Below are positions 41,937-50,116 of a DNA stretch of 64,000 nt, piece by piece. The notes below the pieces were generated by a model. That model made no database searches. It was given only the letters and a program-made list of their open reading frames with translations, and was not told where the DNA came from. Source of the stretch: Kineococcus xinjiangensis (GTDB lineage: Bacteria > Actinomycetota > Actinomycetes > Actinomycetales > Kineococcaceae); the NCBI RefSeq assembly GCF_002934625.1, contig NZ_PTJD01000001.1, positions 1 to 64,000 of the forward strand. Reading direction: 5' to 3'. Within the stretch, counting starts at the first letter, position 1; every line of letters starts with the position of its first letter. Position numbers and translations under genes: made by a program.

Positions 41937-42431
41937 TCAGCCCGCCCCGCCGCCGTTCGCGGGCGGCGTCTCCTGCGAGCCGTCGCAGGAGAAGCCCTCC
42001 CGCCCCCGGCAGAGGCTCCCGGCCAGGTCCGTGAGGACGTCGAGGAGTTCGCGCGCCCCGGTGCGGCGCAGCCCGGCGACCGTCTCCTCGGCGAGGCGCT
42101 GGTAGATCGAACGGACCTCCTCCACGACTGCGCGCCCGCGCGGGGTCAGCTCCACCACGGTCGCGCGGCGGTCGGTGGTCGAGGGCCGGCGCGCGATGAG
42201 CCCGGCGGCTTCGAGCTTGCGGGCGGTGACCGTGACGACCGGCGGCTCGCAGCCGGAGGCCACCGCGAGCTGCGCCTGGGTGCGCGGTCCGTGCACGTCG
42301 AGGTCCAGCAGGAGGGTCTCCTGCCCGGGGTGCAGCCCGACGTCGGCCAGCAGGGCCGCTGCGCGCGAGCGGTGGCGGATGCCGACGGTGCGGATCGCGG
42401 CGTTGATCGCCTCGGCATCGCGGTGGTCCAT
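41937..42431 (-). CDS. MarR-family transcriptional regulator
   Basis: The 164-residue protein has the winged helix of MarR repressors: TQAQLAVASGCEPPVVTVTA as helix-turn-helix, KLEAAGLIARRPSTTDRRAT as recognition wing, and VELTPRGRAVVEEV. An N-terminal dimerisation helix precedes these, and a Cys-containing Gly-rich tail ends the protein (LCRGREGFSCDGSQ). The cysteines might respond to oxidants or electrophiles, as in OhrR/HypR types. It is divergent from an FMN reductase gene with two palindromic boxes between, so it likely represses both. Confidence 0.88.
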   Translation of the reverse strand: MDHRDAEAINAAIRTVGIRHRSRAAALLADVGLHPGQETLLLDLDVHGPRTQAQLAVASGCEPPVVTVTARKLEAAGLIARRPSTTDRRATVVELTPRGRAVVEEVRSIYQRLAEETVAGLRRTGARELLDVLTDLAGSLCRGREGFSCDGSQETPPANGGGAG

Positions 42432-42452
42432 CTCGCCCCTTGCCCCACGGTC

Positions 42453-42493
42453 GTTAGCCGACTAACCTCCAGGTCGATCCTTAATCGGCTAAG
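42453..42493. promoter_or_regulatory. Pair of MarR-type boxes between divergent genes
   Basis: GTTAGCCGACTAAC (42453-42466) and CTTAATCGGCTAAG (42480-42493) are each palindromic. Together they form an inverted repeat, TTAGCCGA against TCGGCTAA. AT-rich boxes like these stand out in the local GC-rich DNA. They lie between the MarR gene and the FMN reductase gene and can repress both promoters. Confidence 0.75.
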
Positions 42494-42542
42494 CAGATGG
42501 TAGCCGTGGCCGCCCGGCCGCGCACCGCTCCTGGAGGAGATC

Positions 42543-43094
42543 GTGGACATCCTCGTCCTGTCCGGCTCGACCCGCGCCGAGTCCCTGAACACCCGCCTCG
42601 CCGGCCTCGTCGCCGACTCGCTGCCCGGCCACGACGTCCGCATCGACGCCGGCCTCGCGCGCCTGCCGTTCTACGACGCCGACGTCGAGGCCGCCGCCGT
42701 GCCGCAGGAGGTGTCCGGCCTGCGCGCCGCCGTGGCTGGCGCGGACGTCGTCGTCATCACCTCCCCCGAGTACAACGGGACGACTCCGGGCGTCCTCGTC
42801 AACGCCCTCGACTGGCTCTCGCGCCCGCACGGCGCCTCCGCGCTCATCGGCAAGCCGGTGCTCGCCCTGACCGCCGCGCCCGGCCCCCGCGGCGGCACCA
42901 GGGCGCTCGCGCACCTCACCGCGCTGCTCGGCACCATCGGCGCCCGCGTGGTGGGTGGCGGGCTCAGCGTGCCCCGGGCGGGGCAGCGCCTCACCACGGA
43001 GGGGCTCCCGGAGCTCCGGGCCGAACTCGCACCGCTCCTGCAGGCGGCGCTCGACCTCGCCGCACCCGCGGACGGGGCCGAGACCGCCGCCTGA
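42543..43094 (+). CDS. NADPH-dependent FMN reductase-family protein
   Basis: The 183-residue protein has the flavodoxin-like fold of FMN-binding NADPH reductases: VLSGSTRAESLNTRLA as phosphate-binding loop, LPFYDADVEA, ITSPEYNGTTPGVLVNALDW (the conserved S-P-E-Y-N-G motif) and GKPVLALTAAPGPRGG. It probably reduces quinones, azo compounds or chromate-like electrophiles. It starts at a GTG with GGAGGA six bases upstream and is likely induced when the divergent MarR repressor is inactivated. Confidence 0.88.
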   Translation: MDILVLSGSTRAESLNTRLAGLVADSLPGHDVRIDAGLARLPFYDADVEAAAVPQEVSGLRAAVAGADVVVITSPEYNGTTPGVLVNALDWLSRPHGASALIGKPVLALTAAPGPRGGTRALAHLTALLGTIGARVVGGGLSVPRAGQRLTTEGLPELRAELAPLLQAALDLAAPADGAETAA

Positions 43095-43137
43095 GGAGGG
43101 TTCGGCGGCGGTCCCGGCCCGACAGCCGCGTGCCTGA

Positions 43138-44085
43138 TCAGCCCCGCGCCCAGTAGGCCGCGTGCGCACGGTGCAGCCAGTCGTCCACCCACGCACGGTC
43201 GGGCTCGGCCGGGACGGCCGGGCTCTGCCGCAGCGCCTCCAGCCGCTCCTCGGCCGCGGCCACCGCGCGCACCACCTGCTCCAGCGGAACCTCGCCCCGC
43301 CGGACCGCGCGCAACCGCTCCCGCGCCGGCTGCGGAACGGGCAGGGTGATGCGCCCGGTCGTGAGCAGTTCGACGCCCTGCACACCCAGCCGCAGCGCGT
43401 GCATGGCGAACTTCGTGTCGTACCCGTGCTCCGCGACCAGCTCGGGGCGGTTGGTGTGCGCCCCGGCGGAGCCGGTCATCGCCGCGCGCTGGGAGCGCAG
43501 ATAGCCGAGGAACCGCTGCGCCGCCAGGCGGGAGACGAACCGGTGGGCGTTCTCCACCAGTTCCGCGCCGGCCGCATCGCGGTAGACGACCTCCTCATCG
43601 GGCACGAACAGCAGCAGCAGGACGGTGGGGTTACCAGCCAGGGCCAGCCGCGCCCACTTGCGCGCGGAGTACACGACGACGTCGAGATCCCCTGCGCCGG
43701 AACGGTTGCGCAGACCACCGTCGCGATCCCAGGCCGTGTGCCGCTGGTACTGCTCGAACTCGGCGCGCCGCGAGGTGGCCGACGTTCCCGCCGGCACCCG
43801 GGCGAGACCCGTGACGAACTCGCGGGGTTCCAGGCAGATCCCCATCTCGTCGCGGTCGTCCTGCCCGCTCACCGCCGTGCCGTGGACACCGGAACCCACC
43901 TGGGCCCGCAGCACCAGCCCGTCCTCCGCGATGCGGCGCGCCTCCTCCGACGCGTGCGGGTGCGCGTAGCCGCGCGGCAGCTCCCGCGGTCCCCGCACCT
44001 CCCCGACGCCGCGACGGCCGGGCGCGGTCGCCGCGGCGCCGTCGCTCGCGAGCAGTTCGTCGGGGTTCAGCAGGTCCGTGCGCAT
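43138..44085 (-). CDS. Nucleotidyltransferase-domain protein
   Basis: The 315-residue protein has a Pol beta-type nucleotidyltransferase core (VLRAQVGSGVHGTAVSGQDD, with GSGVHG-x9-DxxDEMG as G-S and D-x-D motif) followed by a helical C-terminal domain (GDLDVVVYSARKWARLALAGN, LLLFVPDEEVV, HRFVSRLAAQRFLGYLRSQ). This arrangement matches the predicted nucleotidyltransferase family around COG3541. The substrate is unknown. The ATG at 44085 fits the family length. It is convergent with the FMN reductase gene. Confidence 0.8.
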   Translation of the reverse strand: MRTDLLNPDELLASDGAAATAPGRRGVGEVRGPRELPRGYAHPHASEEARRIAEDGLVLRAQVGSGVHGTAVSGQDDRDEMGICLEPREFVTGLARVPAGTSATSRRAEFEQYQRHTAWDRDGGLRNRSGAGDLDVVVYSARKWARLALAGNPTVLLLLFVPDEEVVYRDAAGAELVENAHRFVSRLAAQRFLGYLRSQRAAMTGSAGAHTNRPELVAEHGYDTKFAMHALRLGVQGVELLTTGRITLPVPQPARERLRAVRRGEVPLEQVVRAVAAAEERLEALRQSPAVPAEPDRAWVDDWLHRAHAAYWARG

Positions 44086-44156
44086 CCGGCGACTGTGGCA
44101 GGGAGAACCGCAAGATCGCCGGTGGTTTTCCGCCGGCGCCCGGGCGGCGTGGGACC

Positions 44157-45239
44157 ATGGCCACCGTGAACGACGCGCGCGACCCCGCGGCCTCCGACGT
44201 CCGCCGCTGGCGGCAGTACCTGGCCGACGAGCGCGCCGAGGCCGCCGTCTACCGCGACCTCGCGGCCCGGCGCGGAGGCGAGGAGCGCGCCATCCTCCTC
44301 GCCCTGGCGGACGCCGAGGACCGCCACGCGGCGCACTGGGAGGACCTCCTGGGCGACCGCGCCGGAGCTCCCCGGCGCGCGGACCGGCGCAGCCGGGTGC
44401 TGGGTTTCCTGGCCCGCCACTTCGGTTTCGTCTTCGTCCTCGCCCTCGTCCAGCGCGCCGAGGCCCGCTCGCCCTACGAGGGGGACGCCGACGCCACCGA
44501 GGCGATGGCCGCCGACGAGCGGATCCACGGCGAGGTCGTGCGCGGCCTGGCGATCCGCGGCCGCAACCGGCTCTCCGGCACCTTCCGCGCGGCCGTCTTC
44601 GGCGCCAACGACGGGCTGGTGAGCAACCTCTCGCTCGTGATGGGCATGGGTGCCGCCGGCGCCTCGACCCGCACGGTGCTGCTGGCGGGCCTCGCCGGAC
44701 TGCTGGCGGGGGCGCTGTCGATGGGGGCGGGCGAGTACGTCTCCGTGCGCTCCCAGCGGGAACTGCTGGAGGCCTCCAACCCGGATCCACAGGCGCAGGC
44801 CGCGCTGCCGTTCCTCGACGTCAACGCCAACGAGCTCGCCCTCGTCTACCGCGCCCGCGGCATGTCTGCGGAGGACGCCCAGGCGCACGCGGCCGACGTG
44901 CTGCGCGACCACGCCCTCGCCGCCGCGACGGGCAGGGGAGACGCCGAGGAGCACGAGGCCGTGGGCACCGGCACGGGGGCGGCGCTGTCCAGCTTCGCGT
45001 TCTTCGCCTCGGGCGCCGTCGTCCCCGTCCTGCCCTACCTGCTCGGGCTCACCGGCGCGGCGGCCACGGTGGTGGCGGTGGTCCTCGTCGGTCTCGCCCT
45101 GCTCTGCACGGGCGCGGTCGTCGGCCTGCTCTCCGGCGCCCCGCCGCTGCGCCGGGCGCTGCGGCAACTGGCCGTCGGCCTCGGGGCGGCCGCGGCCACG
45201 TACTGCCTCGGCCTGCTGTTCGGCACGACCGTCGGCTGA
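44157..45239 (+). CDS. Ferritin-like domain fused to VIT/CCC1-family membrane transporter
   Basis: The 360-residue protein joins an N-terminal ferritin-like four-helix part (YLADERAEAAVYRDLAARRG, LALADAEDRHAAHWEDLLG) to a VIT1/CCC1 transporter domain (GTFRAAVFGANDGLVSNLSL, LAGALSMGAGEYVSVRSQRE) with about five membrane helices. The acidic residues of the helical part bind iron. Relatives (MbfA-type) export iron or manganese and protect against oxidative damage. The ATG at 44157 lacks a ribosome binding site, so a GTG at 44166 is an alternative. It is divergent from the nucleotidyltransferase gene. Confidence 0.88.
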   Translation: MATVNDARDPAASDVRRWRQYLADERAEAAVYRDLAARRGGEERAILLALADAEDRHAAHWEDLLGDRAGAPRRADRRSRVLGFLARHFGFVFVLALVQRAEARSPYEGDADATEAMAADERIHGEVVRGLAIRGRNRLSGTFRAAVFGANDGLVSNLSLVMGMGAAGASTRTVLLAGLAGLLAGALSMGAGEYVSVRSQRELLEASNPDPQAQAALPFLDVNANELALVYRARGMSAEDAQAHAADVLRDHALAAATGRGDAEEHEAVGTGTGAALSSFAFFASGAVVPVLPYLLGLTGAAATVVAVVLVGLALLCTGAVVGLLSGAPPLRRALRQLAVGLGAAAATYCLGLLFGTTVG

Positions 45240-45346
45240 GGACGCGAACGGCGCGCGATGCCCCGCCCCCAGCGCACCCCGGCGCTGCCGCTCCTGCGGA
45301 TGCCCGCGGTGGTGGTCCTCGTCGCCGGCTGATCCGCGAGCGCGGT

Positions 45347-45652
45347 TCAGCGCCGCGCGCGCCGGTCCCCGAGCACGTGCGAGGCGGCACCGGTCAGGCC
45401 GGACACCGCGAGCACGGAGGGCCACGCGCCGATCCGCTTGGCCAGCGGGTGGGACAGCCCGAACGCGGCGACGTAGACGCCGAGGAGCCCCGCGGTGGTC
45501 ACCGGGTCGGTGGTCCTCGCCCACTCACGCCCCGCGAGGACTCCCCCGGCGGCGAGCACGACCCCGCCGAGGGGGCGCACGCCCGTGCGCCGCGCGACCT
45601 GCCAGCCTCCGACGAGAGCGCCTGCCGTGATCAGTGCGGTGGGGATGGCCAT
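45347..45652 (-). CDS. Small membrane protein of unknown function
   Basis: The 101-residue protein has three hydrophobic segments (LITAGALVGGWQVA, GGVVLAAGGVLAG, TTAGLLGVYVAAFGLSH) and ends in basic residues (DRRARR). It resembles small actinobacterial hypothetical membrane proteins with repeated GG motifs. It starts at an ATG. No partner can be deduced. Confidence 0.6.
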   Translation of the reverse strand: MAIPTALITAGALVGGWQVARRTGVRPLGGVVLAAGGVLAGREWARTTDPVTTAGLLGVYVAAFGLSHPLAKRIGAWPSVLAVSGLTGAASHVLGDRRARR

Positions 45653-45776
45653 GGCGGCACGCTACGCCCTGCGCCCACCCGGCGGGACGGGGCGTCGTGA
45701 CGAGGGGGGACCGGGTCCCCGCGACCTCGGGGACGTCCTGGACGGCGGCGTCGGCGGGTGGGACCGGGCGCGCCGC

Positions 45777-46304
45777 TCACCGGCTCCCGGCGTCACCGCC
45801 CGGGGCCTCACCGTAGGGACCGCCGTACGGGGCTCCGGGGACCTGACCGTAGGGGCCGCCGTACGGACCACCGCGGGGACCGCCCGTCCAGCCCCCGCCG
45901 AACTTGGGGCAGGGGCCGAAGCGGTTGGGGCCGGGCTCGCTGTCCTGGGCGAGGAGCACGAGCAGGACGATCGGCCCGGCCAGGGGGACCGCCGAGATGA
46001 GCATCCACCACCCGGAACGGCCGGTGTCCTGCAGCCGCCGCACGGTCACCGCCAGGCTCGGCAGCACGAACCCCAGGATCACACCCAGGAGGGCCAGGCC
46101 GCCCACGCCCTCCACGACGTCGACGACGGCACTACCCGGCCCCGCCATGCCGGCGAGCGTCGCGAAGAACTGGCCCACCAGGACGACGGCGAGGAACGCG
46201 ACGTAGGAGAAGAAGTAGAACCACCGGAACTCCGAGCGGCGCGCACGACCGCGGAACCGGGCCTACTGCGACAGGACACTGCGCACGGCCGTGACGGGGT
46301 CCAT
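45777..46304 (-). pseudogene. DUF805 membrane protein with in-frame stop at codon 14
   Basis: From ATG 46304 the frame gives MDPVTAVRSVLSQ, then TAG (46265-46263), then ARFRGRARRSEFRWFYFFSY. In DUF805 proteins this position is normally an aromatic residue followed by A-x-F-x-G-R-A-x-R-x-E-F/Y-W-W-F, so the stop interrupts a conserved region. The second conserved Trp is also Arg. The rest is intact (VRRLQDTGRSGWWML) and has a Gly/Pro/Tyr-rich C-terminus. Translation could restart at an internal GTG near 46178, but that protein would lack the first helix. Confidence 0.7.
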
Positions 46305-46429
46305 CGATCTCCTCTGGCGGTCTCCGGCGCGGGCGGCGGAACTCCAGCGACTCCGGACGTCCGTCCCCTCCACGCCGTCGCCGCACCCGGGACCGGCGCG
46401 GGATCGCGCCGCAGCACTAGCCTCGGTGC

Positions 46430-46960
46430 ATGGCCCACGACCCCGGCAGCGCCCTGCCCCCGGCGGCGAAGGCGCTGGCCGACGCCATCACCGCCAGCGT
46501 GCGGGCGGCGGAGGCCGGCGACACCCCCCGCTACGCCGAGGCCGTCGCCCGGCTCGCGACGGCCGAGCCGGAGCACGTCCGCCTGCTGCTCGGCTCGGTG
46601 GTCCGCTCGCTGCTGGAGGAGCTGCACCCCGACGGCATCGACGCCGACGACCTGCGCGAGGCCGTGCACCGCTGCGCCCGCGGCACCGCGACGTGGACCC
46701 CCGCCCCTCCGGAGGTGGACCCCTACGCCCTCGTCGTCCTCCTCGCCGGTGCCCTCGGCGTGCACCCCGACACCCCGTCGCCCGCGGCGGACGAGGAGGA
46801 GTCCTGGCCCGCTCCCCGCCCCGTCCCCCCGGCCGCCGTCGCCTTCCTCGCCCCGCTCCTCCTCGCCGACCTGCTCTCGCGCTCGCGCCGGCGGCTGGCG
46901 CCGGCGCTGGGCGCGGCGTTCGCCGAGATCGCCCGCGCCGAGCGGATGGAGATGCCGTAG
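46430..46960 (+). CDS. Hypothetical protein, leaderless-type start
   Basis: The 176-residue protein is mostly helical (AKALADAITASVRAAEAGDT, HVRLLLGSVVRSLLEELHPD) with an Asp/Glu/Pro-rich middle. I do not recognise it. The ATG is preceded at seven bases by TAGCCT (46418-46423), a plausible -10, and there is no ribosome binding site, which fits a leaderless mRNA. It is convergent with the amino-acid permease gene. Confidence 0.6.
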   Translation: MAHDPGSALPPAAKALADAITASVRAAEAGDTPRYAEAVARLATAEPEHVRLLLGSVVRSLLEELHPDGIDADDLREAVHRCARGTATWTPAPPEVDPYALVVLLAGALGVHPDTPSPAADEEESWPAPRPVPPAAVAFLAPLLLADLLSRSRRRLAPALGAAFAEIARAERMEMP

Positions 46961-46978
46961 CGGCGGGCGGCGGCGCGG

Positions 46979-48430
46979 CTACTTCAGCCCCGACTCCGCC
47001 TCCTGCAGGGCGGCGAACTCCTCCTCCGGGGCGCTGGCGACCAGGTGGTGACGGGAGTAGAACCAGAAGTAGGCGAGGAAGGCGACGAACACCGCCGCCG
47101 TGATGCCGGCCGCCCGTTCGTCCACGAAGAAGGTCGCGACGACCGCCATGGCCGACAGGACCAGCGCGATGCCCGTGGTGACCGTGCCGCCCGGCGTCCG
47201 GTACGGGCGCTCCAGGTCCGGCTCCCGGCGGCGCAGCACGATGTGGGACAGGTTCATCAGGACGTAGGAGACGGTCGCCCCGAACACGGCGATGTTGATG
47301 AGCAGGCCGCCGTCCTGCGTCCACGCAGCCAGCACGAAACCGATCGCGGCGGGCACCAGCAGTGCGAGGTACGGCGTCTTGCGCCGGCCGGTGACCGACA
47401 TCCAGCGCGGCAGGTACCCGGCCCGCGACAGCGCGAAGAGCTGGCGGGAGTAGGCGTAGACGATGGAGAAGAAGCTCGCGACCAGACCCGCGAGGCCGAC
47501 CCAGTTCACGAAACCGGCCAGCAGGCTGTCCTCGCCGCGGGCGATGCGTGCGGCCTCCGGCAGGGGGTTGCCCGAGTCCTGCATGGCGGCGGAGCCCGCC
47601 GCGCCGGGGGCGAGCAGGAGCACGCCGGCACCGAAGACCAGCAGCGCCAGCATCGCGGCGATGATGCCACGCGGCATGTCGCGGCGCGGGTTGCGCGACT
47701 CCTCCGCCGCCAGCGGGACGCCCTCGATCGCGAGGAAGAACCAGATGCCGTAGACGAACGCGCCGATCACCCCGGCGTAGCCCATCGGCAGGAACTCCGA
47801 GGCCCCGGCGGCGTCGGTGGGCGCGATGTCGAACAGGTTCGCCACCTCGAAGTGGCCGATCATCCCGGCCATCCACACCAGCAGGGCGACGACCGCCAGG
47901 GCGGTGATCCCGAAGATGACCTTCATCGCCTCCCCCACGCCCCACAGGTGGATGCCGACGAAGAGGGCGTAGCAGGCCAGGTACACCGGCCAGGGACTCG
48001 GCAGGCTGAAGAGCTGCAGCGCCTCGACGTAGCTGGCGATGAAGGTGGCGATGGCCGCCGGGGCGATGGCGTACTCGATGAGGATCGCCACGCCCGTGGC
48101 GTAGCCGCCGAGCGGACCGAGCGCGCGGCGCGCGAAGCCGTAGCCGGCCCCGGCCACCGGCATCGCCGAGGACATCTCCGCCAGCCCGAACACCATGCAC
48201 GTGTACATCAGGCCCATGAGCAGGAAGGCGATCAGCAGGCCACCCCAGCCGCCCTCGGCGAGCCCGAGGTTCCAGCCGGAGAAGTCCCCGGAGATGACGT
48301 AGGCCACGCCCAGACCGGCCAGCAGGAGCCAGCCCGCGGCGCCCTGGCGCAGCTGCCGCTGCTGCAGGTAGTCGTCGGAGACGCGCTCGTAGCCGGCGCG
48401 GGAGGGGGTGGAGCGTCGCTGCGTACTCAT
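46979..48430 (-). CDS. eat: APC-family ethanolamine/amino acid permease
   Basis: The 483-residue protein has twelve membrane helices and strong ethanolamine-permease character: YVISGDFSGWNLGLAEGGWG, FGLAEMSSAMPVAGAGYGFA, GIWFFLAIEGVPLAAEESRN and FFSIVYAYSRQLFALSRAGY. The last two are typical of the Eat subgroup of APC transporters. It is divergent from the glutamine-synthetase-like operon, and the pair probably shares an operator region. The substrate ethanolamine is inferred from family similarity and the pathway gene content. Confidence 0.85.
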   Translation of the reverse strand: MSTQRRSTPSRAGYERVSDDYLQQRQLRQGAAGWLLLAGLGVAYVISGDFSGWNLGLAEGGWGGLLIAFLLMGLMYTCMVFGLAEMSSAMPVAGAGYGFARRALGPLGGYATGVAILIEYAIAPAAIATFIASYVEALQLFSLPSPWPVYLACYALFVGIHLWGVGEAMKVIFGITALAVVALLVWMAGMIGHFEVANLFDIAPTDAAGASEFLPMGYAGVIGAFVYGIWFFLAIEGVPLAAEESRNPRRDMPRGIIAAMLALLVFGAGVLLLAPGAAGSAAMQDSGNPLPEAARIARGEDSLLAGFVNWVGLAGLVASFFSIVYAYSRQLFALSRAGYLPRWMSVTGRRKTPYLALLVPAAIGFVLAAWTQDGGLLINIAVFGATVSYVLMNLSHIVLRRREPDLERPYRTPGGTVTTGIALVLSAMAVVATFFVDERAAGITAAVFVAFLAYFWFYSRHHLVASAPEEEFAALQEAESGLK

Positions 48431-48609
48431 GCGGTCCTCCGAACCAGGTGGAGCCCGGTGCCGGCGGAGCCCAGTACCGGGTGGCGCTCTCGGACGGTGC
48501 AGCCGGACCGTGCCCGCGGGGGCAGCGCAGTCCGGCGGAATGGATCGTCGGTGGTCCTTATCCAGCGGGCCGCCGAGCATGCCGCCCCGCGCCGCAGCCG
48601 TCAACGGTC

Positions 48610-48665
48610 TTGACATGACGCTGCGTGAGGACTTCGATGCGGCCAAATGGTCCGCCGTCGAACCA
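48610..48665 (+). promoter_or_regulatory. Promoter and candidate GntR-type operator of the amine-utilisation operon
   Basis: TTGACA (48610-48615) lies 17 bases before TTCGAT (48633-48638), a reasonable -35/-10 pair. Just downstream TGGT-N10-ACCA (48648-48665) is an inverted repeat with the TGGT/ACCA half-sites seen in several FadR-type operators. A FadR-type regulator is the last gene of the operon. Confidence 0.4.
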
Positions 48666-48703
48666 AAGGGGCGGGCCGATGCCGTCGTTCGGAGGAGGAC
48701 GCC

Positions 48704-50116
48704 GTGGGCCCCACCGGCACGCAGGACACCGCCCCGCCCCAGGTCGTCGAGACCCCGGCCGCGACGGCACCGCTGTCCCTGCAGGACCTGCGCCACGACA
48801 TCGCCTCCGGGCGCGTCGAGACGGTCCTCGTCGCCATGACGGACATGCAGGGCCGGCTCCAGGGCAAGCGCGTGACGGGGCGCTACTTCCTCGAGGAGGT
48901 GCTGGAGCACGGCACCGAGGCGTGCAACTACCTGCTCGGCGTCGACGTGGAGATGAACACCGTCGGCGGTTACGACATCACCTCCTGGGACCGCGGCTAC
49001 GGCGACTTCCTCCTCCGCCCGGACCTCGCCACGCTGCGGCGCATCCCCTGGCACCCGGGCACCGCCCTCGTCCTCTGCGACGTCCTCACCCTCGACGGCG
49101 ACCCCGTCGCGCCCTCCCCCCGTCAGGTCCTGCGCCACCAGCTCGACCGCCTCGCCGGCCGGGGGCTGCGGGCGATGGCCGCGACGGAGCTGGAGTTCAA
49201 CCTCTTCGGCGTGACCTACGAGCAGGCGCAGGCCGCCGGGTACCGGGACCTGCGCCCGGCCAACGGCTACAACATCGACTACTCCCTCCTCGGCACCGGC
49301 CGGGTGGAGCCGGTCCTGCGGCGGCTGCGGCGGGAGATGGACGGCGCCGGGCTGTACACGGAGTCCGCCAAGGGCGAGTGCAACCTCGGCCAGCACGAGG
49401 TCGCCTTCCGCTACACCGACGCCCTGACGACCTGCGACCAGCACTCCGTCTACAAGCTCGGGGCGAAGGAGATCGCCGCCCAGGAGGGGATGTCGCTGAC
49501 GTTCATGGCGAAGGTGGACCAGCGCGAGGGGAACTCCTGCCACATCCACCTCAGCCTCACGGACGCCGACGGCCTGCCGGTCTTCGCCCAGGGGAACGGC
49601 ACCGAGATGTCGCCGCTCTTCCGCTCGTTCCTCGCCGGCCAGCTCGCGGCACTGCGCGAGCTGACCCTGCTGCTGGCGCCCAACATCAACAGCTACAAGC
49701 GCTTCGCCGCCGGCTCCTTCGCGCCCACCGCGGTCGCCTGGGGCTACGACAACCGCACGTGCGCCCTGCGCGTCGTCGGTCACGGCCCCTCCCTGCGCAT
49801 GGAGAACCGCGTGCCCGGTGGCGACGCGAACCCGTACATGGCGGTCTCCGCGCTGCTGGCCGCCGGGCTGCACGGCGTCGAGCAGGGACTGGAGCTGGCG
49901 GAGCCGACGCGCGGCAACGCCTACACCGGCGACGCCGAGCGGGTCCCGACGACCCTGCGGGAGGCCGCGGAGCTGTTCTCCGCCTCCCGCATCGCCCGCG
50001 ACGCGTTCGGCGACGAGGTCGTCGACCACTACACCCGCGCCGCGCAGGTCGAGGTCGAGGCCTTCGACGCCGCCGTCACCGACTGGGAGCGGGCCCGTGG
50101 CTTCGAACGCCTCTGA
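48704..50116 (+). CDS. Glutamine synthetase-like gamma-glutamylamine ligase (GlnA4/PuuA type)
   Basis: The 470-residue protein starts at a GTG with GGAGGAGG five bases upstream. It has the GS fold with altered substrate motifs: KGECNLGQHEVAF, NSCHIHLSL, NINSYKRFAAGSFAP, NRTCALRVV and MENRVPGGDANPYMA. The ATP- and metal-binding residues are kept, while the ammonium site region differs from GlnA, as in PuuA and the Streptomyces GlnA3/GlnA4 enzymes. It probably attaches glutamate to an amine. With an ethanolamine permease next to it, gamma-glutamylethanolamide is the most likely product. The adjacent hydrolase overlaps its end by 20 bases. Confidence 0.85.
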   Translation: MGPTGTQDTAPPQVVETPAATAPLSLQDLRHDIASGRVETVLVAMTDMQGRLQGKRVTGRYFLEEVLEHGTEACNYLLGVDVEMNTVGGYDITSWDRGYGDFLLRPDLATLRRIPWHPGTALVLCDVLTLDGDPVAPSPRQVLRHQLDRLAGRGLRAMAATELEFNLFGVTYEQAQAAGYRDLRPANGYNIDYSLLGTGRVEPVLRRLRREMDGAGLYTESAKGECNLGQHEVAFRYTDALTTCDQHSVYKLGAKEIAAQEGMSLTFMAKVDQREGNSCHIHLSLTDADGLPVFAQGNGTEMSPLFRSFLAGQLAALRELTLLLAPNINSYKRFAAGSFAPTAVAWGYDNRTCALRVVGHGPSLRMENRVPGGDANPYMAVSALLAAGLHGVEQGLELAEPTRGNAYTGDAERVPTTLREAAELFSASRIARDAFGDEVVDHYTRAAQVEVEAFDAAVTDWERARGFERL

